Positions 1-7,220 of a DNA stretch of 9,266 bases are shown piece by piece. The translations under genes were made by a program, and so were the position numbers. The notes under the pieces are model-generated. The model was not told the DNA's origin. It saw only the letters and a program-made list of their open reading frames with translations, and made no database searches. Within the stretch, counting starts at the first letter, position 1, and each line of letters begins with the position of its first letter. Origin of the DNA: Chitinophagaceae bacterium (lineage in GTDB: Bacteria; Bacteroidota; Bacteroidia; Chitinophagales; Chitinophagaceae); NCBI GenBank assembly GCA_018061385.1, contig JAGOUF010000050.1, positions 1 to 9,266 on the forward strand, read 5' to 3'.

Positions 1-112
1 TAAGGCATAGATGCAATATTGTTAAAAAAGGAAAGGTTTGTGGGGACACAAAACAGGGCATAGAACACGAACCAAAGCATAAAATATTAAGCCCTAAACC
101 TTATAGGGTTAG

Positions 113-150
113 AAAAAAAAGTCCGTTGCAATTAATTGCAACGGACTTTT
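113..150 (-). terminator. Intrinsic terminator of the RND efflux operon
   Basis: Bases 121-146 are a perfect 26-bp palindrome (arm GTCCGTTGCAATT), extended by A's at 117-120 pairing with T's at 147-150. On the minus strand the stem is followed by a run of eight U's (A's at 113-120), the classic form of an intrinsic terminator. It lies 34 bases past the stop codon of the RND pump gene, so it ends that operon. On the plus strand there are only four U's after the stem, so weaker termination of any transcript entering from the left is possible. The 112 bases to its left hold no gene I can support. Confidence 0.9.
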
Positions 151-183
151 ACATTTTCTATCAAAGAAATTAGCTTAAATTTT

Positions 184-3100
184 TTATGCTTTTATTGGTG
201 CTGGTTTTAAAACACCCATCCAAACTTTTTTACCTTGTAATGCTTTTACTAAAAACATTACGCCTACAAGTATAAAGAAAAATGGACCTGCAAAACCTAA
301 AATTGCTACGAATTTAGTACCGTAAAAACGAGACATTGGTCGTCTTAAACGTTCACTTAAAATATACATGCTTGGTACCATTACTAAGGTTAAGAAAAAT
401 GCGAAAATTAAACCAAAAATAATTGTCCAGCTAAGTGGTCCCCAAAACACAACACTATCTCCACCAAAGAAAATATGGGGATTTAAAGTTTTAAACAACG
501 ATACAAAATCTATATTAAATCCAACTGCTAAAGGCAATAAGCCCAACATGGTAGCTAAAGCTGTAAGCAATACTGGTATAATACGAATTTTACCAGCTTC
601 AATTGCAGCCTCTCTTGTTTTATATCCACGGCTTCTTAACTCATCGGTAAATTCAATTAATAAAATTCCGTTTTTAATTACAATTCCTGCTAAACCAACA
701 ACACCAACGCCTAACATAATACTAGCTATTGTCATACCTGTTGCAGCATAACCAATAAATACACCAATTATACTAAAGAAGATTTCGGTTAATACAATAA
801 ATGGTTTACTAATGCCATTAAATTGTAATACAAGAATTAGGAAAATTAATAACAATGCTGTAACCAAAGCAGTAACTAAGAAAACGCCTGTTTCTTTTTC
901 TTGCTCACCTTGCCCTGTTTGTTTAATGGTTACATCTTGTGGTATTTTATTCTTGCTTTTGAAATCTTCAATTTTTTTAGTTAACTCTTTATTTACTGGA
1001 CCAGCCAATGAAGGATCAGTAACATTGGATTGAATTTGAATTGTACGTTTTACATTTTTCCGTTTTACCGAACCCAATGTATTGGTATAATCTATTGATG
1101 CAACTGCATTTAATGGTATTTGCTTAATAGAGTTGTTGCTAAAATCTCTAAACGTAATACGCATATTCATTAAATCGGCAATGTTGTTTCTATACAAATC
1201 GGCATATCGAATTTGAATTTTGTATTCATCTTCTCCATCTTTTAATTTGCTGGCTTCTTTACCAAAAACAGCATTTCTAATTTCCATACCCACTTGTGCA
1301 GTACTCAAACCTTCTAGTAACGCTTTTTCTCTATCTACTACAATTGATATTTCTGGATTCTGTAAATCAATATCCATTTTCATTTCTTCAACTCCAAAAA
1401 TTCTATTGGTATCTAAATAATTTTGAAGGTTGTAAGCAACTTTTGAAATTTCATCAAAATCGTCGCCTGCAATTTCAATATTTACTGGAGGATCTGTTGG
1501 TGGTCCACCAGCTTCTTGTTCAACTTGAATACTTGCACCAGGAATGCCATTCATTTGCTTTCGTATTTCGTTCATAAAAAACATAGTGCTTTTGCCATGT
1601 CTTTTTTCATACTCTAAAAAGCTTACTTGAATTCTTCCCAAATTGCTTTGTGTACTTCTATTGTTATCTCTAGGATTGTTGGCACTTACAGCCACATTGG
1701 TAATGATACTTTCTACAATACCATGTTCTTTAGTTGGTAGTTCATTGGCCAAAACTTTTTGAACTCTTTTTTCTAAAATTGATGTAACCGAATCGGTAAC
1801 TTCTGTTTTTGTACCAATTGGCATTTTTACATATACATATACAAAGTTGGGATCGCCACTTGGGAAGAAAGTACTTTTATTGCCTCTGGCAATTAACAAC
1901 ATTAATGATATTGGAAATAAGATAAATAAACCTACCAATGCAATTGCAGGACGCTTGCCTTGTAAAATCCATTCAAGTAATTTTTCGTACTTATTCATTA
2001 AGTTAGGTAGGGCTCTTTCTTGGAAGAAATGAATAATATCTCTTAACACAAATCTTTCTAAAATAGCCAATAATGGGAATAGAATTAATAAATTACCCAT
2101 ACCATGCCAACCTGCAATATTGAGAATAATTCCACATGAAATAAACAGCCAAAACCAACTTGCTTTAAAAATATCTCTACGTGGTTTTTCAAACTCTCTG
2201 CCTTCTGGCTTCATGAAACTTACAGCAAAAACTGGGTTAATAATAAAGGCAACAATTAACGATGCAGTTAAAGTTAAGATTAACATTGTAGGCAGGTAAA
2301 TCATAAACTTACCAATTAAGCCTTTCCATAACAATAAGGGGAAGAAAGGTGCCAATGTTGTAAGTGTACCAGCCAAAACAGGAATAAATATTTCGCCTGC
2401 TGCTTCTTTTGCTGCACGTTCAATTTTTACTTTGCCATTGTTGTAAATACGATGGGTATTTTCAATCACCACTATTGCGTCATCCACAATAATTCCCAAT
2501 CCAAATAGTAGAGCAAAGAGTACAATAAAATTTAAAGTAACATGCGAACCAACAATAAAATCGGCGACGGGTAAAAATAAAAATGCTACAAATACAGAGA
2601 GTGGAACACTTAGTGCCACAAAGAATGCATTGTTTACACCCATAAAAAACATTAATACCAATAACACTAAAATAAAACCAATAATAATGGTATTAATTAA
2701 CTCGTTAAATGAGGTTGCAGTTTTTTTACTTTGATCTCCAGTAAAAACAATTTTTAATTTATCTGATGGAGGAATTTCGCCTTTGGCTTGCATTTCTGCA
2801 ACCAGGGCTTTTATTTTTGTAGCAGCATCAATTAAGTTTTCGCCACTACGCTTTACAATGTTTAGAGTAACCACATTTTGCCCATCTAATCGAGCATAAC
2901 TTTCTGTTTCTTTAACTGTATCTATTACTTGTGCAACATCTCTTAAATAAACAGGGCCACCTTGTAAATTTTTCACCACAATATTTCTCATATCGTAGGT
3001 GCTAGCAAATTGTCCTTTAACACGTATGCTACGTTTCATTTCTCCAACAGTAATCAACCCACCACTAATATCTCTGTTTTCAAAATTGATGGCGTTGCTA

Positions 3101-3750
3101 ATATCGTTGAAGCTCAATTTAGCAGCTTGCATTTTAAAAGGATCTACATTAATTTGTATTTCTCTTTCTGGTGCACCCACAATATCGGCTCTATTAATTT
3201 CTGTTAATTCTTCAAACTTATCTTGCATTTTATCGGCATACCGCTTCAATGTCATTCCATCGTAATTGCCACTAATGTTTACATACAAAATGGGCATTTC
3301 ACTAAAATCAAATTCTTGCACATTGGGTTGTTGCGTTAAATCGTTGGGTAAATCGGTTTGAGCTTTATCAATTGCATCTTTTACCTTTTGCTTGGCAATT
3401 TCTGTTTTAACATCGGTATCAAACTCAACAATAATTAAACTAAAATCTTGTTGAGAAGTACTTTGAATTTTTTTAACCTTAGCTCCACTAATACCTTTCA
3501 ATTGTTTTTCAATTGGACGGGTAACAAGGTTTTCCATGTCTTTGGGCGAATTACCAAAATAAACAGTATTCACACTAATGGTGGGAACTACAATATCTGG
3601 AAATTGTTCTTTGGGTAAAGTTGCAAATTTGATTAAACCAAACAGCGATACAAGAATGGTAATAATGTATGTTGCTGTTCTATTGTTTATAGCCCAACTT
3701 GTGGGTTTAAACTGTTTAAATTTTTCTGCTATACCTTCTAATATATGCAT
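184..3750 (-). CDS. HAE1-type RND multidrug efflux pump, inner-membrane permease subunit
   Basis: This is the proton-driven inner-membrane pump of a tripartite exporter. It would take hydrophobic or amphiphilic compounds from the periplasm or membrane and pass them to the outer-membrane channel. The AcrB plan is visible: TM1 at about 26-46, a periplasmic porter loop at about 47-350, TM2-TM6 at about 353-513, TM7 at about 601-621, a second porter loop at about 625-950, and TM8-TM12 at about 956-1130. TM4 has the Asp-Asp pair of the proton relay (D423, D424 in GIIVDDAIVVIEN) and TM10 has the matching Lys (K1026 in GIVIKNGILLIEF). This pair points to HAE1 drug pumps rather than heavy-metal RND pumps. 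At 1188 residues it exceeds the usual ~1040. The excess includes a hydrophobic pair at about 530-570 between TM6 and TM7, a segment at about 1081-1107, and a hydrophobic C-terminal helix at about 1146-1170. It is the last gene of the operon, 99 bases after the adaptor gene. The substrate cannot be told from sequence. Confidence 0.95.
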   Translation of the reverse strand: MHILEGIAEKFKQFKPTSWAINNRTATYIITILVSLFGLIKFATLPKEQFPDIVVPTISVNTVYFGNSPKDMENLVTRPIEKQLKGISGAKVKKIQSTSQQDFSLIIVEFDTDVKTEIAKQKVKDAIDKAQTDLPNDLTQQPNVQEFDFSEMPILYVNISGNYDGMTLKRYADKMQDKFEELTEINRADIVGAPEREIQINVDPFKMQAAKLSFNDISNAINFENRDISGGLITVGEMKRSIRVKGQFASTYDMRNIVVKNLQGGPVYLRDVAQVIDTVKETESYARLDGQNVVTLNIVKRSGENLIDAATKIKALVAEMQAKGEIPPSDKLKIVFTGDQSKKTATSFNELINTIIIGFILVLLVLMFFMGVNNAFFVALSVPLSVFVAFLFLPVADFIVGSHVTLNFIVLFALLFGLGIIVDDAIVVIENTHRIYNNGKVKIERAAKEAAGEIFIPVLAGTLTTLAPFFPLLLWKGLIGKFMIYLPTMLILTLTASLIVAFIINPVFAVSFMKPEGREFEKPRRDIFKASWFWLFISCGIILNIAGWHGMGNLLILFPLLAILERFVLRDIIHFFQERALPNLMNKYEKLLEWILQGKRPAIALVGLFILFPISLMLLIARGNKSTFFPSGDPNFVYVYVKMPIGTKTEVTDSVTSILEKRVQKVLANELPTKEHGIVESIITNVAVSANNPRDNNRSTQSNLGRIQVSFLEYEKRHGKSTMFFMNEIRKQMNGIPGASIQVEQEAGGPPTDPPVNIEIAGDDFDEISKVAYNLQNYLDTNRIFGVEEMKMDIDLQNPEISIVVDREKALLEGLSTAQVGMEIRNAVFGKEASKLKDGEDEYKIQIRYADLYRNNIADLMNMRITFRDFSNNSIKQIPLNAVASIDYTNTLGSVKRKNVKRTIQIQSNVTDPSLAGPVNKELTKKIEDFKSKNKIPQDVTIKQTGQGEQEKETGVFLVTALVTALLLIFLILVLQFNGISKPFIVLTEIFFSIIGVFIGYAATGMTIASIMLGVGVVGLAGIVIKNGILLIEFTDELRSRGYKTREAAIEAGKIRIIPVLLTALATMLGLLPLAVGFNIDFVSLFKTLNPHIFFGGDSVVFWGPLSWTIIFGLIFAFFLTLVMVPSMYILSERLRRPMSRFYGTKFVAILGFAGPFFFILVGVMFLVKALQGKKVWMGVLKPAPIKA

Positions 3751-3781
3751 AAATTATTTTTTGATTGGTTCATAATAACCA

Positions 3782-3810
3782 GCAATCAATATTGATTTTG
3801 GTTTGATTGC
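3782..3810. repeat. Overlapping inverted repeats in the adaptor-pump gap
   Basis: The 99-base gap between the adaptor and pump genes holds a perfect 14-bp palindrome, AATCAATATTGATT, at 3784-3797. It also holds an 8-bp inverted repeat, GCAATCAA at 3782-3789 and TTGATTGC at 3803-3810. The two share a left arm, so only one can fold at a time in the mRNA. Neither is followed by a U tract on the minus strand, so this is not an obvious terminator. A role in mRNA stability, processing or subunit ratio is only a guess, and chance is possible in DNA this AT-rich. Confidence 0.35.
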
Positions 3811-3849
3811 GTTGTTAGGAATACTGCTTTAAAGTAGAACACTTTTTTA

Positions 3850-5040
3850 CTATTGTACTTTAATTATTTGTCCATCGTAAACACCTTGGTATCCATCTGT
3901 AATTAATTTTTCATTAGCTGTAATTCCAGATTTTACTTCTATTAATTGATTGTAACTTTCACCAATTACAATCGTTTTTTTACGAGCCACCAATTTGTTG
4001 CCTTCTTGTACTGCAACAAAAACATACTTTCCAGTTTCGTCTGTATTAACAGTATTTACAGGTATTACAATTGCATTGTTGGCTGCATAATCTTCTATAC
4101 GAACCTGTGCATTTTGATTGGGGCGAATTACTCCATCATAAGGTAATTTTGCCTCGGCACTAAAACTTCTATTGCTTGTATTAATGGTTTTGCCAGATAA
4201 TGAAATGCTGCTGTTGTAAGTCTTATTAATATCGGGTAATACAATTAAAACTTTACTACCTACTTTAACTTTTCCTGCATAGTTTTCTGGTACATCAGTC
4301 ACTACTTTTAAACTGCTCGTATTTACAATTTTAATTTGAGCACCCATTGCACCAATGCCACTAAAAGTTTCACCCACTCTAATATTTACTTCATCGGCAA
4401 TACCGTCAACATCGCTATAAACATTGGTTGCATTGGCTTGCTCTTGAACGGTTTTAATATTTTCTTCGCCAGCTTTTAATTGCTTTTCTAAAGTTTCTAC
4501 ATTGTTTTTTGCACTAATTAATTGTACTTCTGTACCAATGCCTTGCTTCCATAAATTGTTTTGACGATTGTATAAATCTTTTGCAAAAGACAATTGTGTT
4601 TTTAACGTTTCTAAACTTTGTTTAGCTGCTGCAATGCTTTGTTTTACCACTGCATCATCAAGCTTTAATAACAACTGACCTTGTTTTACATAATCGCCTT
4701 TTTTAACATACACTGCTTTTACTTGCCCAGGACCTAAACGAGGCGATATATAAGAAATATTGTCAGCATCTACATGGCCTTGTAAATCTATGTAATGTAC
4801 AAAGTTTTGTGCTGTAACATCGCTTACACCAACCAATTTAGCAATGTCATCTTTTTTTACAGATGTATCTAACTTAGCAATATCTGTTTCTAAATTTTTT
4901 ATTTTATCAGTTAAAGAAGTTTGTTCTTTTTTTAATTTCTCTAACTCATTTTTCTTTTGTGTTAGTTGGTCTTTGCCACCACATGCAGTTAAAGAAACTA
5001 CAAGTATTAAGGCGGTTATTTTGTAATAAAAACGTTGCAT
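3850..5040 (-). CDS. RND efflux periplasmic adaptor (membrane fusion protein), lipoprotein
   Basis: This is the periplasmic adaptor that joins the RND pump to the outer-membrane channel. A lipoprotein signal ends in the lipobox LTAC with Cys20 as the lipidation site, so it is probably membrane-anchored and faces the periplasm. Residues 24-60 form an extra charged coiled coil before the usual fold. The barrel-sandwich (lipoyl-like) halves lie at about 95-130 (ISPRLGPGQVKAVYVKKGD) and 207-226 (VYSDVDGIADEVNIRVGET). An alpha-helical hairpin lies between them at about 132-203. The beta-barrel is at about 240-315 and the membrane-proximal domain at about 320-396. Its length of 396 residues is normal. 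It starts 35 bases after the channel gene; AGGA at 5044-5047 lies 3 bases before the ATG, too close to be an ideal Shine-Dalgarno site. It belongs to the same operon as the pump. Confidence 0.93.
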   Translation of the reverse strand: MQRFYYKITALILVVSLTACGGKDQLTQKKNELEKLKKEQTSLTDKIKNLETDIAKLDTSVKKDDIAKLVGVSDVTAQNFVHYIDLQGHVDADNISYISPRLGPGQVKAVYVKKGDYVKQGQLLLKLDDAVVKQSIAAAKQSLETLKTQLSFAKDLYNRQNNLWKQGIGTEVQLISAKNNVETLEKQLKAGEENIKTVQEQANATNVYSDVDGIADEVNIRVGETFSGIGAMGAQIKIVNTSSLKVVTDVPENYAGKVKVGSKVLIVLPDINKTYNSSISLSGKTINTSNRSFSAEAKLPYDGVIRPNQNAQVRIEDYAANNAIVIPVNTVNTDETGKYVFVAVQEGNKLVARKKTIVIGESYNQLIEVKSGITANEKLITDGYQGVYDGQIIKVQ

Positions 5041-5075
5041 ATATCCTGTTTTATTTTTGATTGTTTGTTGTTTGA

Positions 5076-6422
5076 TTAAAGTTTACCCACTGCTTTTAAA
5101 TAATCTACTTTAGCAATTACTGCATCGTACAAAGCAGCTATATAATTGGTTTGTGCAGTTTTTAATTCGGTTTGTGCAGTATTAATTTCTGTGTTGCTGC
5201 CTGTACCAATTTCAAATTTCTTTTTGGTTTGATTGTATACGGTTTCGGCTAAAACAATATTCTTTTTTTGGAAGTCCATTGTTTCTACTGCCGATTTAAA
5301 TTTTAATCTAGCAGTTTCAACTTCGCTATCAATATTCAACTTTAAGTTATCTATTGTATTTTCTGTTTGTTGTAATTCAACTTTCGATTGTTTTATTTTC
5401 GCATCTCTATTAAAACCACTAAAAATTGGAATAGAAACGTTTACGCCAATATTGGTAATATTGTACCAATCGCCTTTTTCGAAGAATGTAAATTTTCGTC
5501 TATAAGCTTGCTTACCCCAAACACCACTAAGTGCAATAGTTGGTAATGCACTTAATTGATAACGCTTAATATTAAACTCATTTAATTGCTTTACAGTTTG
5601 TAGATATTGGTAGTCTTTTCTATCTGTATAGCTAACACTATCCATTAAAGCATTGGTTTTTATTTCTGCATCTGTAACTTGATCTGTTAAGGTTAATGTA
5701 TCTGCAATAGGCATACCCATTAAGGTTTTTAATCCAACATATCCTGTTTCTATACTATTTAATGCTTTTTGTTTTTCCGTTTTTAAGTTAATTAATGTAA
5801 CCTCAACTTTATCTATATCTAACTTTTCTGCAAAACCATTTTTGTATAGCTCGGTTACGTCATGTTTTAATTTTTCAAAACGTACAATATTGGCATCCAA
5901 TAAATCAATTTGTGTTTTGCTAACCACCAACTGATAGTATATTTTGTAGATATTTACTTTGATGGCTTCTTCTGTTACTTCAACATTTTTCTGTGCAAAT
6001 TCCATAGATGCTTTTCTGGCTTGTAAGCCAACAAAAACTTGTCCATCGAACAACAATTGTTGCAATTGTATTAATGCATTGGAGCTATACTTTACACCAA
6101 ATTGCACTGGTACCAATTGTCCTGGAGCACCAAAAAAATCGCCTGGAACAACTTGTGTTGGAACGTTGATATTATTGGTAACTCCAATATTTGCATTTAA
6201 TGAAGGATAGGCTGCAGCAGTAATGCCTCTATTGGTTTGCTCTTGCACCTGAATGTTGAGTAAAGCATTTTTTACTTGCACATTATTTTTACTTGCATAT
6301 TCTACAGCTTGCTTTACAGAAAACGCATGGTTGCCTTTAGGCGTTTGTGCAAGTAGCAGGGTTGAAGAAAATAAACAAAGCAATAATATCAGTGCTTTTG
6401 TTAGTGGTGGTTGTTTTATCAT
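5076..6422 (-). CDS. TolC-family outer-membrane efflux channel
   Basis: This is the outer-membrane exit duct of the tripartite pump. A cleavable signal peptide runs to about A25 (hydrophobic core ALILLLCLFSSTLLLA). The mature part shows the internal duplication of outer membrane efflux proteins (two OEP repeats). Strand-entry segments with Pro appear at about 69-84 (AAAYPSLNANIGV) and 290-303 (LSALPTIALSGVWG). Second strands are at about 122-130 (QLLFDGQVF) and 331-343 (IPIFSGFNRDAKI). The matching helix turns are at about 193-210 (YKNGFAEKLDIDKVEV) and 403-420 (FEIGTGSNTEINTAQTE). Its length of 448 residues is typical. The start ATG overlaps the TGA stop of the TetR gene by 4 bases (ATGA), which implies translational coupling and co-transcription with the regulator. 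Confidence 0.94.
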   Translation of the reverse strand: MIKQPPLTKALILLLCLFSSTLLLAQTPKGNHAFSVKQAVEYASKNNVQVKNALLNIQVQEQTNRGITAAAYPSLNANIGVTNNINVPTQVVPGDFFGAPGQLVPVQFGVKYSSNALIQLQQLLFDGQVFVGLQARKASMEFAQKNVEVTEEAIKVNIYKIYYQLVVSKTQIDLLDANIVRFEKLKHDVTELYKNGFAEKLDIDKVEVTLINLKTEKQKALNSIETGYVGLKTLMGMPIADTLTLTDQVTDAEIKTNALMDSVSYTDRKDYQYLQTVKQLNEFNIKRYQLSALPTIALSGVWGKQAYRRKFTFFEKGDWYNITNIGVNVSIPIFSGFNRDAKIKQSKVELQQTENTIDNLKLNIDSEVETARLKFKSAVETMDFQKKNIVLAETVYNQTKKKFEIGTGSNTEINTAQTELKTAQTNYIAALYDAVIAKVDYLKAVGKL

Positions 6423-7042
6423 ACACTTTCTTTTTTTAAGCGTTGTTGTTTGTATTTATAAATAAGTTTTGTTCCTTTTGGTGTTGCCAATCCATGTAAA
6501 AAACATTCAGTAGTTTGCCACAATACATCCATAATATTGGTTTTGTTGGCCGGAAATATTTCTTGATTGAAAATTAAAAATGTAGATCCAATTCTAAATC
6601 TTGATAGTATTTCAATATCTAAATCATCTCTATACAAGCCTTCTGCTATACCTCTTCTTATATTATCTGAAACGACAGCTCCAAAAAATTCAAGTTTATG
6701 ATTGTTGAATTTTTTAAATGCACCTGGATGGTACTTTTCTAAATCGTATAAAATAGCAGGATTCAATGTTTTCAGCATTTCATGAACCATGTTTACAGCT
6801 AAAAAAATTTCATGTACCGCATTTTCACATTGTTCTCTATGCAAAGTACATTCTGTTTCATTGCGTTTAATTTCTATGTCTACAACTGCATCTACTAAAG
6901 CATCTTTATCTGTATAGCATTGATAAATGGTTTTTTTACTAATCCCTAATTGGCTAGCAATTTCATCTAAGCTAATACTACGTAAGCCATAACGCATAAA
7001 TAGCTCATGGCTTTTTAATAATATTCTTTCTTGTACTTCCAT
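6419..7042 (-). CDS. TetR/AcrR-family transcriptional regulator, probable repressor of the efflux operon
   Basis: This is a 207-residue one-component regulator. The N-terminal TetR DNA-binding domain covers about residues 5-52. Its helix-turn-helix reads SLDEIASQLGISKKTIYQCY, followed by the family's typical D-K-D-x-L-V turn. The remaining ~150 residues are helical and divergent, as expected for the ligand-binding and dimerisation half, so the inducer cannot be predicted. It is the first gene of the operon and overlaps the channel gene by 4 bases. TetR proteins in this position usually repress their own operon and release DNA when a pump substrate binds. That role is inferred here. A large inverted repeat 22 bases upstream of the ATG is the likely operator. 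The ATG at 7042 is chosen because the HTH sits at the normal distance from it. Confidence 0.92.
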   Translation of the reverse strand: MEVQERILLKSHELFMRYGLRSISLDEIASQLGISKKTIYQCYTDKDALVDAVVDIEIKRNETECTLHREQCENAVHEIFLAVNMVHEMLKTLNPAILYDLEKYHPGAFKKFNNHKLEFFGAVVSDNIRRGIAEGLYRDDLDIEILSRFRIGSTFLIFNQEIFPANKTNIMDVLWQTTECFLHGLATPKGTKLIYKYKQQRLKKESV

Positions 7043-7061
7043 AATTTTGAAATTGGGAGTG

Positions 7062-7091
7062 CGAAACTATGGAAACTTTCGACAAATCAAA
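7062..7091 (-). promoter_or_regulatory. Candidate Bacteroidota-type promoter of the TetR-efflux operon
   Basis: On the minus strand a TTTG (7091-7088) lies 18 bases upstream of TAGTTTCG (7069-7062). The latter matches the Bacteroidota -7 consensus TAnnTTTG at five of its six fixed positions. The spacing is one base short of the usual 19-21. Transcription would begin near 7056, leaving a leader of about 15 bases before the TetR ATG. Both elements fall inside the inverted repeat at 7064-7105, so a repressor bound there would block the promoter. This is a prediction by eye. Confidence 0.5.
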
Positions 7092-7105
7092 AGTTTCCAT
7101 AGTTT
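7064..7105. promoter_or_regulatory. Perfect 16-bp inverted repeat, candidate TetR operator
   Basis: The left arm AAACTATGGAAACTTT (7064-7079) and right arm AAAGTTTCCATAGTTT (7090-7105) are exact reverse complements separated by 10 bases. Each arm also has a 9-base periodicity: GAAACT at 7063-7068 and again at 7072-7077, mirrored by AGTTTC at 7092-7097 and AGTTTT at 7101-7106. The site begins 22 bases upstream of the TetR start, in the divergent gap with the DUF502 gene, and overlaps the candidate operon promoter. Its position and symmetry suit a repressor operator. On the plus strand it is followed by T's to 7110 and so also resembles a terminator, but no plus-strand gene ends here. Confidence 0.65.
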
Positions 7106-7208
7106 TTTTTATGATTTATTTGTTAAATGGTGAAATTTTAGGATGAACAGCGATACTTGAATTTTAAAAAATGAACTATTATGTTGGATTGAGCTATTGG
7201 TATTGTGT

Positions 7209-7216
7209 TACTTTTG
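7209..7216 (+). promoter_or_regulatory. Candidate -7 element of the DUF502 gene
   Basis: TACTTTTG is an exact match to the Bacteroidota -7 consensus TAnnTTTG. A TTGG at 7184-7187, 21 bases upstream, is a 3-of-4 match to the -33 TTTG. Transcription would begin about 5-6 bases after the element, at or within a base or two of the ATG at 7221, giving an mRNA with almost no leader. The short word can occur by chance in AT-rich DNA, so confidence is limited. Confidence 0.4.
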
Positions 7217-7220
7217 CTGT

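Noticed and set aside
1..112. The left edge as a possible end of a gene or a small RNA
   Set aside because: No open frame with coding character, no conserved RNA motif and no exact TAnnTTTG on either strand. A weak 5-bp hairpin (CCCTA/TAGGG near 92-108) is too short to interpret.
368..751. A 127-codon open frame on the plus strand inside the pump gene
   Set aside because: It lies fully antisense to the well-conserved RND pump sequence and its translation has no recognisable domain. Other plus-strand frames inside the efflux genes (for example near 812, 1296, 2999, 5233 and 5959) are rejected for the same reason.
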